A DNA stretch of 64,000 bases from Chitinophaga pinensis (GTDB lineage: Bacteria > Bacteroidota > Bacteroidia > Chitinophagales > Chitinophagaceae), in the NCBI GenBank assembly GCA_945872815.1, contig CAMCAY010000005.1, positions 20,861-84,860 on the forward strand, given 5' to 3'. Below are positions 34,899 to 43,053 of this stretch, in pieces (position 1 is the first letter of the stretch; every line of letters starts with the position of its first letter). Position numbers and translations under genes: made by a program. The notes beneath the pieces were generated by a model. The model did not search any database, had not been told where the DNA came from, and saw only the letters and a list, made by a program, of their open reading frames with translations.

Positions 34899-35894
34899 TT
34901 AATTGTCTAAACCAAGCCAGTTCATTGCGTTCTTGTAGAGTAACTTGTCTTTTAATTTTTCGTCTTGTATAAAATTTTCTATCAACAATCCCGGATGATG
35001 CTCTCCTAACGGAAACGGATAGTCGCTTCCTAAACAAATAGAATCTTCGCCCATAACTTCAAGAATGTATTGCATGGCTTTTTCATCATGAACCAAACTG
35101 TCAATCCAGAATTTTCCAATATAATTTCTGGGATTTACAGCATTATCAACTGCAACAAGATCTGGTCTTACGTTATACCCATGTTCAATTCTACCAATAG
35201 TCAGAGGGAAAGATCCGCCACCATGGGCAAATGCGATTTTTAATTTGGGGAATTTCTCATAAACTCCGGAAAAAATGATTGAACAAATGGCTCTCGAGGT
35301 TTCAGCAGGCATGCCTACCAGCCAAGGAAGCCAATACTTTTGCATCTGCTGCTCTCCCATCATTTCCCAGGGATGAACAAACAACGAACAATCCAATTCT
35401 TCAGCTCTTTGGTAAAACGGAAAAAAAATCTCATCACCCAAATTAGTTCCATTAATATTGCTCCCAATTTCCAGGCCGGGCATTTTCAATTCATTCACAC
35501 AACGCTCCATCTCTTTAATGGCTAAATCTATATCCTGTAAAGGAACTGTTCCTAATCCGATAAATTTTTTTGGTTGCTTGGTAACGGTGTCGCATATGTG
35601 ATCATTAAAAAATCGAGATGTCTCTAGCCCATCCGAAGGTTTTGCCCAATAGTTAAACAAAACAGGAATCGTAGAAAGTACTTGAACATCCACATTCGTT
35701 TGATTCATTTCTCTGAGCCTAGTATTGGCATCAAAACAATTATCCTCGACTTCCCTGAAGAGCTTATCACCTTTCATCATACATGCCTTGCAATTTCGAT
35801 GCTCCAAATGAATGAAATCTCCATATCCGAATTTAGATACCCAATTGGGCATTTTATTCGGCATAATATGTGTGTGAATGTCAATTTTCATCAA
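34899..35894 (-). CDS. nbaD: 2-Amino-3-carboxymuconate-6-semialdehyde decarboxylase (ACMSD)
   Basis: This 331-residue zinc amidohydrolase-superfamily enzyme decarboxylates ACMS to 2-aminomuconate semialdehyde and so diverts carbon away from quinolinate and NAD. The zinc ligands are visible: HTH in KIDIHTHIMPNKMP, the histidine in SLFVHPWEMMG, the one in AFAHGGGSFP, and the aspartate in CLGSDYPFPLGEHHPG. NYWAKPSDGLETSRFFND and HLEHRNCKACMM also fit ACMSD. The start may be the second methionine. It lies 20 bp downstream of the 3-hydroxyanthranilate dioxygenase gene, which supplies its unstable substrate. Confidence 0.94.
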   Translation of the reverse strand: MMKIDIHTHIMPNKMPNWVSKFGYGDFIHLEHRNCKACMMKGDKLFREVEDNCFDANTRLREMNQTNVDVQVLSTIPVLFNYWAKPSDGLETSRFFNDHICDTVTKQPKKFIGLGTVPLQDIDLAIKEMERCVNELKMPGLEIGSNINGTNLGDEIFFPFYQRAEELDCSLFVHPWEMMGEQQMQKYWLPWLVGMPAETSRAICSIIFSGVYEKFPKLKIAFAHGGGSFPLTIGRIEHGYNVRPDLVAVDNAVNPRNYIGKFWIDSLVHDEKAMQYILEVMGEDSICLGSDYPFPLGEHHPGLLIENFIQDEKLKDKLLYKNAMNWLGLDN

Positions 35895-35914
35895 TAAAAT
35901 GTTTATCAGAAAAA

Positions 35915-36439
35915 TTAGCCCTTTTTAATTGGTTCTGACATGATTGTTCCACATTTATTGCATGTTCGTTTGTGCTCGTCAGAATAAAATCCTTGCATTA
36001 CCGGAGGCAATTGTTTTACAATATCCTCTACATGTAAAAATTCTTCGTATAATTTATTGCCGCAATTTTCACAATACCAAAGAAATCCATCCTCTTCAGT
36101 TTCTCTAATTTTTTCGATTACTATACCAACAGTTCCAGGACCTCTTTGAGGAGAATGAGGCGTTTTTGCCGGTAATAAAAACATGTCGCCTTCATTGACA
36201 TGAATATCTCTTGGAACGCCATTGTCAATTATTTTAACAACAATATTCCCTTCCAGCTGATAAAATAATTCTTCGCTTTCATTGTAATGATAGTCCTTGC
36301 GTGAATTAGGACCTCCTACCACCATCACAATAAAATTTTCTGCCTCTTTATACACACAATAATTTCCTACTGGCGGTTTCAACAAATCACGATGTTCATC
36401 AATCCACTTTTTTAGGTTAAAAGGAGCTGCGATTGCCAT
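35915..36439 (-). CDS. nbaC: 3-Hydroxyanthranilate 3,4-dioxygenase
   Basis: This 174-residue cupin opens the ring of 3-hydroxyanthranilate to ACMS with Fe(II) and O2. Marks include the start FNLKKWIDEHRDLLKPPVGN, VVGGPNSRKDYHYNESEELF (metal ligands H and E), GDMFLLPAKTPHSPQRGP (second histidine) and the bacterial-type C-terminal rubredoxin-like site, CENCGNK and CNKCGTIM, which holds an extra iron. It is the first gene of a minus-strand pair with ACMSD and is divergent from the dehydrogenase operon, sharing a 116-bp promoter region. Confidence 0.96.
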   Translation of the reverse strand: MAIAAPFNLKKWIDEHRDLLKPPVGNYCVYKEAENFIVMVVGGPNSRKDYHYNESEELFYQLEGNIVVKIIDNGVPRDIHVNEGDMFLLPAKTPHSPQRGPGTVGIVIEKIRETEEDGFLWYCENCGNKLYEEFLHVEDIVKQLPPVMQGFYSDEHKRTCNKCGTIMSEPIKKG

Positions 36440-36458
36440 AATATTTGTTTTTAGATTT

Positions 36459-36550
36459 GAAAGGTAATTTTTTTTATTAAAATGGCCATTATTTTAAAGC
36501 AGAAAAGCTTTAAATACGGTTTAAAAACGAACGAAATTTAATTACCTTTA
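36459..36550. promoter_or_regulatory. Divergent control region of the kynurenine cluster with an inverted repeat
   Basis: Between the divergent dioxygenase and dehydrogenase genes, near-match -7 elements face outward: TACCTTTC on the minus strand (36459-36466) and TACCTTTA on the plus strand (36543-36550, ending 5 nt before the ATG). Between them is an 8-bp inverted repeat, TTTAAAGC (36493-36500) and GCTTTAAA (36507-36514), then a further TTTAAA at 36520-36525. The arrangement suits an operator for an unknown regulator. AT-richness makes such repeats easier to find by chance. Confidence 0.4.
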
Positions 36551-36555
36551 ACCCT

Positions 36556-38010
36556 ATGGAAATTGAAATACCATATAATTTAGAAAACTATATCGGAGGG
36601 CAGTTTTTACCACCTGACAGCCATAATTATATAGATAATATAAATCCTGCTACAGGAAAAGTGTGTGGATTAATTCCAAACAGTTCGGAATCGGATGTAA
36701 ACAAAGCAGTTCAATCTGCAAAAGTCGCCTTTGAAACCTGGTCGGTAAGTTCAACTGAATATAGATTTAAAATATTGAACAAAATTGCAGACCTGATTGA
36801 CCAATACCATGAATTTCTTGCCCTTGCTGAAACAAATGACAATGGTAAGCCTTTGTGGTTAAGCAAAGAAGTAGATATTCCCCGTGCCTCATCCAATTTC
36901 AGATTTTTTGCAACAGCATCCATACAATTTGCATCAGAAAGTCATGCTATGGAATCTGGGATCAATTATACATTAAGACAACCCATTGGTATTGTTGGAT
37001 GTATTTCTCCATGGAACCTTCCATTGTATTTGTTTACCTGGAAAATTGCGCCCGCTTTAGCCGCAGGCAATTGTGTGATTGCAAAACCTTCTGAAGTAAC
37101 TCCTGTAACGGGTTATTTGTTGGCAAAGATTTGCAAAGAAGCCGGTTTACCCGACGGTGTGTTAAATATTGTTCATGGTGATGGACCAAATTGTGGAGAA
37201 GCCATCGTTCAACATCCTTCTATCAAGGCCATTTCATTTACTGGCAGCACCAGAGCCGGACAAAGAATTGCCTCCATAGCAGCACCCATGTTTAAAAAAT
37301 TATCATTAGAACTTGGAGGTAAAAACCCCAATATTATTTTTGCCGATTGCGATTGGAATAAAATGATGTTCAACACCATTCGCTCCTCTTTTGGTAATCA
37401 AGGTCAAATTTGTTTGTGTGGCAGCAGAATTTTGATTGAAGCTTCCATTTATGATAAATTTAAAAATGAATTCATAGAAAGAGCAAAAAGATTAACAGTA
37501 GGCGACCCTTTATTACCCACTTCAAAACAAGGCGCTATTGTAAGCAAAACTCATTTTGAAAAAATAATATCATGTATAGAATTGGCTAAAAAAGAAGGAG
37601 GCAGAATCTTACATGGAGGTAACGCAATAAAACCATCCGGAAGATGTGAAGAAGGATATTTCATTGAACCTACCATCATTGAAAATCTTGGTCCTGATTG
37701 TAAAACAAATACAGAAGAAATATTTGGTCCGGTAGTAACTTTACAAAAATTTACAGACAAAGATGAAGCAATAATGCTCGCCAATGCTACACAATATGGA
37801 TTGGCTGCATCTGTTTGGACTCAGGATATTTCAAACGCCAATTACATGGCTTCAAACATTGAAAGCGGAATTGTATGGATTAATTGTTGGCTGGAACGAG
37901 ATTTACGAACTCCTTTTGGTGGAATCAAAAACAGCGGAGTCGGTAGAGAAGGCGGATGGGACGCGATGAGATTTTTTACTGAACCAAAAAATGTTTGTAT
38001 TCAATATTGA
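36556..38010 (+). CDS. 2-Aminomuconate 6-semialdehyde dehydrogenase (ALDH8-type)
   Basis: This 484-residue NAD-dependent aldehyde dehydrogenase has the catalytic cysteine C286 in NQGQICLCGSRI, the general-base glutamate in LSLELGGKNPNI, SPWNLPLYLFTWKIAPALAA, and SFTGSTRAG at the cofactor site. The double-cysteine CLC motif, the WINCWLERDLRTPFGG segment and the C-terminal FFTEPKNV match the 2-aminomuconate semialdehyde dehydrogenase/ALDH8A1 group rather than generic betaine-type ALDHs. It oxidises the ACMSD product to 2-aminomuconate. It heads the operon with the RidA protein, kynU and kmo. Confidence 0.93.
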   Translation: MEIEIPYNLENYIGGQFLPPDSHNYIDNINPATGKVCGLIPNSSESDVNKAVQSAKVAFETWSVSSTEYRFKILNKIADLIDQYHEFLALAETNDNGKPLWLSKEVDIPRASSNFRFFATASIQFASESHAMESGINYTLRQPIGIVGCISPWNLPLYLFTWKIAPALAAGNCVIAKPSEVTPVTGYLLAKICKEAGLPDGVLNIVHGDGPNCGEAIVQHPSIKAISFTGSTRAGQRIASIAAPMFKKLSLELGGKNPNIIFADCDWNKMMFNTIRSSFGNQGQICLCGSRILIEASIYDKFKNEFIERAKRLTVGDPLLPTSKQGAIVSKTHFEKIISCIELAKKEGGRILHGGNAIKPSGRCEEGYFIEPTIIENLGPDCKTNTEEIFGPVVTLQKFTDKDEAIMLANATQYGLAASVWTQDISNANYMASNIESGIVWINCWLERDLRTPFGGIKNSGVGREGGWDAMRFFTEPKNVCIQY

Positions 38011-38016
38011 CAATGT

Positions 38017-38062
38017 TCTTTAATTTTTAATTTTCATTTTTAAATTTTTTTACTTTTTTAAT
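38017..38062. repeat. AT-rich TTTTTAA/TTTTTAC tract before the RidA-family gene
   Basis: A 46-bp tract of imperfect TTTTTAAT/TTTTTAC units lies in the 68-bp gap between the dehydrogenase and RidA-family genes. Similar tracts occur at 32997-33023, 41779-41800 and 58861-58897. Confidence 0.6.
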
Positions 38063-38078
38063 AACCTTTCTTATTCCA

Positions 38079-38501
38079 ATGCAAACTGAAAATCAAATTG
38101 TAAAAACCCCCAATGCCGCTTCACCACTTGGATCCTATCCTCATGCTAGAAAAGTTGGTAATCTTCTTTTTCTTTCTGGAATTGGAAGCAGAAGTGCCGT
38201 TGATAACAAAATACCGGGATTAGAATTGGATGAAAATGGCACCATATTAAAATACGATATTGAAGCGGAGTGTCATTCTGTTTTTGCAAACGTAAAAGCT
38301 GTGCTGGAAGCAAGCGGTAGCAGTTGGGATAAGATGATTGATGTAACGGTCTTTTTAACCAACATGAAAAATGATTTTCCAACTTATAATAAAATTTACG
38401 GTGAATACTTTAAAGACGTTCAAGCCTGCAGAACGACTGTGGAAGTCAAAAGTTTACCCACACCTATTGCCATTGAATTGAAAGTAATTGCATCTTTATA
38501 A
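38079..38501 (+). CDS. RidA-family protein, probable 2-aminomuconate deaminase
   Basis: The 140 residues have the RidA/YjgF/UK114 fold pattern: SPLGSYPHARKVGNLLFLSG at the start and CRTTVEVKSLP with the conserved arginine that binds the substrate carboxylate. Generic RidA proteins hydrolyse reactive enamines. Members of this length and sequence type (PHARKVGNLLFLSGIGSR, and LELDENGTI in the loop) include the 2-aminomuconate deaminases of nitrobenzoate degraders. Its place directly after the semialdehyde dehydrogenase that makes 2-aminomuconate supports that role, giving 4-oxalocrotonate (2-hydroxymuconate) and ammonia. It is the second gene of the operon. Confidence 0.85.
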   Translation: MQTENQIVKTPNAASPLGSYPHARKVGNLLFLSGIGSRSAVDNKIPGLELDENGTILKYDIEAECHSVFANVKAVLEASGSSWDKMIDVTVFLTNMKNDFPTYNKIYGEYFKDVQACRTTVEVKSLPTPIAIELKVIASL

Positions 38502-38532
38502 AAAACATACTTCTTAACAATATTGCACTGAA

Positions 38533-39816
38533 ATGAATTTTGAAAAAACGATTGAATTTGCACAAAAGTTGGATGAAAAGGATACATTAAAACACTTTCG
38601 TGACAAGTTTTATATTCCAATGGTAAATGAAAAAGAATCAATTTATTTTACCGGAAATTCACTTGGACTTCAGCCGAAGTCAACTCAGGATTATGTATTG
38701 AATGAGTTGGAGGATTGGGCGAATTATGGCGTTGAAGGTCATTTTCATGCAAGAAATCCTTGGGTAAGCTACCATGAATTGTTCCCGGAATTTCTTGCTG
38801 CTATAGTAGGAGCTTTGCCCGAAGAAATCGTTGTAATGAATCAACTTACTGTAAATCTGCACTTGCTGATGATCAGTTTTTATCGACCTACCAAACAACG
38901 ATACAAAATTATTTGTGAGGCAAAAGCATTTCCTTCCGATCAGTACGCTTTTCAATCACAGGCTATATTGCATGGATTAAATCCTAAAGATGTAATCATA
39001 GAAGTACATCCCAAAGAAGGAAGTTCCTATATTGATACTGCTGATATTTTAGAAGCTATCAATACACATGGTAATGAAACAGCACTGGTTATTTTCGGAG
39101 GTGTAAATTATTACAGCGGTCAAGTATTTGAGATGCAGACAATTTGTAAAGCAGCCCATGAGGCTGGAGCCATTTGCGGTTTTGATTTGGCTCATGCTGC
39201 AGGAAACATTGCTTTGGAATTACATGACTGGAATGTAGATTTTGCCTGCTGGTGTTCCTACAAATACCTGAATAGCGGGCCCGGAGGCGTTTCAGGAGCG
39301 TTTATTCATCAACGTTATATTTCCGACAGTTCTATACCAAGATTATCAGGATGGTGGGGACATGATAAGGACAGTCGCTTTAAAATGGGAAATACATTTC
39401 AACCTATTCCTACAGCAGAAGGTTGGCAATTAAGCAATGCTCCTGTATTAAGCATGTCTGCTCATCTGGCTTCATTGGAAATTTTTGCAGAAGCAGGATT
39501 TCATCATTTGGTAAACAAAGGAAAACAATTGAGCGCTTATTTGATTTTCATAATTAATGAAATCAATCACTCGCTAAATAACAAGGTTATTGAAATCATC
39601 ACTCCATCTAATGAGAATGAAAGAGGCTGTCAGGTTTCCTTGCTGATGCTGAAAGACGGAAAAAAAATATTTGATGAGCTGATAAAGGCCGGAGTGATTG
39701 CAGACTGGAGAGAGCCCAATGTCATAAGAGTTGCACCCGTACCTTTGTACAATCGATTCGAAGAAATTTATACATTCGGAGAAATCATCCAAAACACTTT
39801 ACAAAATATCCAGTAA
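38533..39816 (+). CDS. kynU: Kynureninase
   Basis: This 427-residue PLP enzyme cleaves (3-hydroxy)kynurenine to (3-hydroxy)anthranilate and alanine. Signatures are YFTGNSLGLQPKST, GHFHARNPWVSYHE, LAHAAGNIALELHDW and WCSYKYLNSGPGG with the PLP lysine K244, followed by HQRYISDSSIPRLSGWWGHD. Because kmo follows after 8 bp, its main substrate here is 3-hydroxykynurenine, with 3-hydroxyanthranilate passing to the divergently encoded dioxygenase. It lies 31 bp after the RidA-family gene. Confidence 0.97.
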   Translation: MNFEKTIEFAQKLDEKDTLKHFRDKFYIPMVNEKESIYFTGNSLGLQPKSTQDYVLNELEDWANYGVEGHFHARNPWVSYHELFPEFLAAIVGALPEEIVVMNQLTVNLHLLMISFYRPTKQRYKIICEAKAFPSDQYAFQSQAILHGLNPKDVIIEVHPKEGSSYIDTADILEAINTHGNETALVIFGGVNYYSGQVFEMQTICKAAHEAGAICGFDLAHAAGNIALELHDWNVDFACWCSYKYLNSGPGGVSGAFIHQRYISDSSIPRLSGWWGHDKDSRFKMGNTFQPIPTAEGWQLSNAPVLSMSAHLASLEIFAEAGFHHLVNKGKQLSAYLIFIINEINHSLNNKVIEIITPSNENERGCQVSLLMLKDGKKIFDELIKAGVIADWREPNVIRVAPVPLYNRFEEIYTFGEIIQNTLQNIQ

Positions 39817-39824
39817 CATTATTT

Positions 39825-41180
39825 ATGCAAAAAGAAATTACCATCATAGGTGCAGGATTAGTAGGATCATTGTTATCCATTTATTTATCAAAACAAGGCT
39901 ATAAGGTAAAGATATTTGAACGCAGACCCGACATGAGAAAAATGAGCATGAGTGCCGGCCGATCTATCAATCTGGCATTAAGTGACAGAGGAATTAATGC
40001 ATTGGAGGAAGTAGGCTTAATGGAAGACATCAGAAAAATTGCTATCCCCATGCATGGAAGACAATTGCATCATATCGATGGAACTTCCGGCTATCAAGCT
40101 TATGGAAAAGAAGGTCAATTTATCAATTCCGTTTCACGCGGTGAACTAAACAGAACATTGATGAATCTGGCTGAAAAACATCAGGTTGAAATTTTCTTTA
40201 ATGAACGTTGTGATCACATAGATTGGAAGAAAAATGAAATTCATTTTACAAATACATCAACCAACCAAACTCATATAACCAAACAAGAACTAATCTTTGG
40301 AAGTGATGGTGCCTTTTCAGCTGCAAGACTCTCCCATCAATTACAACATGACCGATTTCAATACCAGCAATACTATATTGATTTTGGATATAAAGAACTA
40401 ACAATACCTGCAGGGAAAGAACAATCTTTTCAAATGGAAAAAAATGCTTTGCATATTTGGCCAAGAGGAAATTATATGCTGATTGCCCTGCCTAACATTG
40501 ATGGTAGTTTTACTTGCACACTATTCTTTCCATTTGAAGGCGACCCATCTTTCAATTCATTAGATACACCTGAAAAAACAAGGGATTTTTTTAATAAAAC
40601 TTTCACGAATGCATCAATAATGATGCCTGATTTGGAAAAAGAATTTTTCAACAATGCCACTTCCTCATTGGTTACTGTTAAATGTTTCCCATGGATTAGA
40701 GATGATAAATTTGCATTGATTGGCGATGCGGCTCATGCTATTGTTCCGTTTTTCGGTCAAGGAATGAACTGTGGATTTGAAGACTGTTCTGTACTAAACA
40801 ATTTGATTACAAAACATCAACACAATTGGAATCTTATTCTTAATGAATATCAAACACTCAGAAAGCCCGATGGTGATGCTATTGCTACATTGGCACTAAA
40901 TAATTTTGTAGAAATGCGAGATAAAGTTGCAGATCCGGTATTTCTTTTACAGAAAAAAATTGAAGCCAATTTCAGCAACAAGTATCCTGACAAATGGACT
41001 CCTGCTTACAGCTTGGTTACCTTCAGTCCGGATGTAAGATATAGTGAAGCTTTAAGTAGAGGTAATGCACAGCAATCCATCATGAATGAAGTAATGAGAA
41101 TGGAAAATATTTCTACACTTTGGAATAGTGATACAGTAGAAGAATTTATGCTAAGTAAAATCAATGATTTAGAAAGTTAA
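39825..41180 (+). CDS. kmo: Kynurenine 3-monooxygenase
   Basis: This 451-residue FAD aromatic hydroxylase converts L-kynurenine to 3-hydroxykynurenine with NADPH and O2. The FAD dinucleotide site is TIIGAGLVGSLLSIYLSK; MSAGRSINLALSDRG and VSRGELNRTLMNLAE follow; and the second FAD motif is ALIGDAAHAIVPFFGQGMN. NNFVEMRDKVADPVFLLQKK is typical of KMO rather than other class A hydroxylases. It is the last gene of the operon. Its end overlaps the convergent SGNH hydrolase gene by 12 bp. Confidence 0.96.
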   Translation: MQKEITIIGAGLVGSLLSIYLSKQGYKVKIFERRPDMRKMSMSAGRSINLALSDRGINALEEVGLMEDIRKIAIPMHGRQLHHIDGTSGYQAYGKEGQFINSVSRGELNRTLMNLAEKHQVEIFFNERCDHIDWKKNEIHFTNTSTNQTHITKQELIFGSDGAFSAARLSHQLQHDRFQYQQYYIDFGYKELTIPAGKEQSFQMEKNALHIWPRGNYMLIALPNIDGSFTCTLFFPFEGDPSFNSLDTPEKTRDFFNKTFTNASIMMPDLEKEFFNNATSSLVTVKCFPWIRDDKFALIGDAAHAIVPFFGQGMNCGFEDCSVLNNLITKHQHNWNLILNEYQTLRKPDGDAIATLALNNFVEMRDKVADPVFLLQKKIEANFSNKYPDKWTPAYSLVTFSPDVRYSEALSRGNAQQSIMNEVMRMENISTLWNSDTVEEFMLSKINDLES

Positions 41181-41777
41181 CAAAATCTCTTCGGCTAATT
41201 TTTGAGCCCATTTATTGTATTCTGCTCCTGAAGGATGCAATCCGTCCGAAGCAAGAAAATCAACCTTGTTGCCATCTTTTCTCTGAGATGTAGTAATATC
41301 AATGAATGAGCATTGATGAGACTGGGTTATTTGCTTACAGGCTTCGTTATATTCATCAATTTCTTTTGCTATTACATCTCGGTCTTTACCCTCCGCAAAA
41401 GGTGTTACACCCCAATCGGGTATGCTGATTACAAATACTCTCTTGTGATTGTTTCCTGCAAATCGAATGGCATATGACAATAATTTTTCAAACTCTTCCT
41501 CGTAATTTTCTAAGGATCTACCTCTATATTGATTGTTCACGCCAATCAATAAACTGACTACATCATATTTAGGTAATAAAATAGTTTTAGAGATGACATC
41601 ATCCAACTCATCGGTCGTCCACCCTGTCTTAGCAATAATTTCAGGTGCAATGAAATGATCTGATTCACTCAATTTTTTCCTTAGCATCTGGACCGTTTGA
41701 TAAGGAAAACTTTCATGTAACGGGACTAATTCTCCTATTGTATAACTGTCTCCTAATGCTAAATATGAATATGTCAT
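41169..41777 (-). CDS. GDSL/SGNH-type hydrolase
   Basis: A 202-residue esterase/lipase-type hydrolase with the four SGNH blocks: the nucleophile in YLALGDSYTIGE, a glycine in the block II region (TGWTTDEL), the asparagine in LLIGVNNQYRG, and the Asp-His pair in LASDGLHPSGAEY. There is no signal peptide, so it is probably cytoplasmic. The substrate is unknown. It overlaps kmo tail to tail and lies 22 bp after a beta-lactamase-like serine hydrolase gene on its own strand. No standard kynurenine formamidase is seen in this window, and this esterase is a candidate for that activity by position only. Confidence 0.85.
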   Translation of the reverse strand: MTYSYLALGDSYTIGELVPLHESFPYQTVQMLRKKLSESDHFIAPEIIAKTGWTTDELDDVISKTILLPKYDVVSLLIGVNNQYRGRSLENYEEEFEKLLSYAIRFAGNNHKRVFVISIPDWGVTPFAEGKDRDVIAKEIDEYNEACKQITQSHQCSFIDITTSQRKDGNKVDFLASDGLHPSGAEYNKWAQKLAEEILLTF

Positions 41778-41799
41778 ACTTTTTAATTTTTATTTTACA

Positions 41800-42867
41800 T
41801 CAATACCGTATTGCTAATTTCATTCTTCTCCAAAATTCATTGTCAAAACTAGATGGTCCCAAAGTAACATTCTCTGCAGCATCGCCCAATCTTACCACAA
41901 CCATATTTAAGGAAGGTACTATATAAATTTTCTTGTCGTCTTTTCCCAATGCCATTATCATATCTGGGGGAGCATTCGGCACCAGAGAACCCTGAAAAAC
42001 CAATTGTGAGGTAGGTGCCATGAAAGATGATTTTCCATTCAACCACCAAAGATAACCATAGCTTTTATTAATGGTTTGAGAGGAATTCGTCATTGCTTCA
42101 AAATAATTTACATCACTTAATAATTTGACATTATTCCAATTGCCTTTTTGTAAAATTAGGGAGCCGAAACGTGCAGCTTCTCTAGTTGTACACCACATCG
42201 TTCCATTATACCATAAGCTTTTTGGCATACCAATTACATCAAATAATTTCTCTTTGGAATATTGATTAAGCGTTTTACCGGAAGCATTGATTAGAACATC
42301 ATGTAACAAAAGATAAGGAGCATTGTGATAAGCCCATCTTATGTCTGCATCAGACTTGTATATCAAACAAGTATCGTCTGTACAATCATCGTTCAGCACC
42401 TCGTCATCCAGTCCGGTTGTCATGGTTAACTGGTGTTGGAGGGTAATTAAATTTTCTTTTTCAGGATTGAGACTTGTCCAACCAAATCCCAAATACTGAG
42501 ACGTTTTATCATTTATGTCTAATAAATTTTCTTCTTGTGCTATCCCGATTAAAAATGCAATCACACTTTTTCCTGCAGAAGCAATGTAATACCTGTTATC
42601 CTTTGTCCAATTGTTCCAATATTGTTCCTTAACTATTCTTCCATTTTGTAAAACAATTAAGCCGTAAGATGATTTTGAACCGGCATAATCAAATGCTTCA
42701 TTTAATTTCGTTGAATCCCAACCTAATTGTACAGGAGATTTAGTATCCCAGATATCACTGGTTAATGGGGGGAAATAATAGTTTTCATTAACAGGAATAG
42801 GTGCGGGTGTCTTTTTACAACCTATTACAAAAGTGAAAAAAACTAAAACAATGGCGATTTTTTGCAT
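41800..42867 (-). CDS. Beta-lactamase-related serine hydrolase lipoprotein
   Basis: The 355 residues begin with a lipoprotein signal (IVLVFFTFVIGC followed by KK), so the mature protein should be membrane-anchored from the cysteine. The class C beta-lactamase/esterase fold is shown by the S-x-x-K motif SAGKSVIAFLIG, the Y-x-N motif in WAYHNAPYLL, and GYLWWLNGKSSFMAP near the third motif. Such proteins are usually esterases or peptidases, not resistance enzymes. It is upstream of and probably cotranscribed with the SGNH hydrolase. Confidence 0.85.
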   Translation of the reverse strand: MQKIAIVLVFFTFVIGCKKTPAPIPVNENYYFPPLTSDIWDTKSPVQLGWDSTKLNEAFDYAGSKSSYGLIVLQNGRIVKEQYWNNWTKDNRYYIASAGKSVIAFLIGIAQEENLLDINDKTSQYLGFGWTSLNPEKENLITLQHQLTMTTGLDDEVLNDDCTDDTCLIYKSDADIRWAYHNAPYLLLHDVLINASGKTLNQYSKEKLFDVIGMPKSLWYNGTMWCTTREAARFGSLILQKGNWNNVKLLSDVNYFEAMTNSSQTINKSYGYLWWLNGKSSFMAPTSQLVFQGSLVPNAPPDMIMALGKDDKKIYIVPSLNMVVVRLGDAAENVTLGPSSFDNEFWRRMKLAIRY

Positions 42868-42968
42868 GAATTACAATTTTCCTATAGACTTTATTGAATA
42901 AAATTAGTTTAATTTATTTAGTATTTAAACAAGAAATATTTCAATATAAAAGTTAAACAAAAGGTTAA

Positions 42969-42995
42969 TTGACGGGCAATCGACGCGTATATTTG
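42969..42995 (+). promoter_or_regulatory. Promoter of the glutaryl-CoA dehydrogenase gene
   Basis: TATATTTG (42988-42995) is an exact TAnnTTTG match, with TTG at 42969-42971 spaced 16 bp upstream as a -33 element. The leader to the ATG is about 55 nt. Confidence 0.55.
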
Positions 42996-43053
42996 CCATA
43001 CAAAATTCCAATTCAATTTAAAAATATTTATTCATTGTTTAATTACTGATAAT

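Noticed and set aside
41800..42867. Beta-lactamase-like gene as antibiotic resistance
   Set aside because: The S-x-x-K and Y-x-N motifs are shared with many esterases; the lipoprotein form and context give no sign of resistance.
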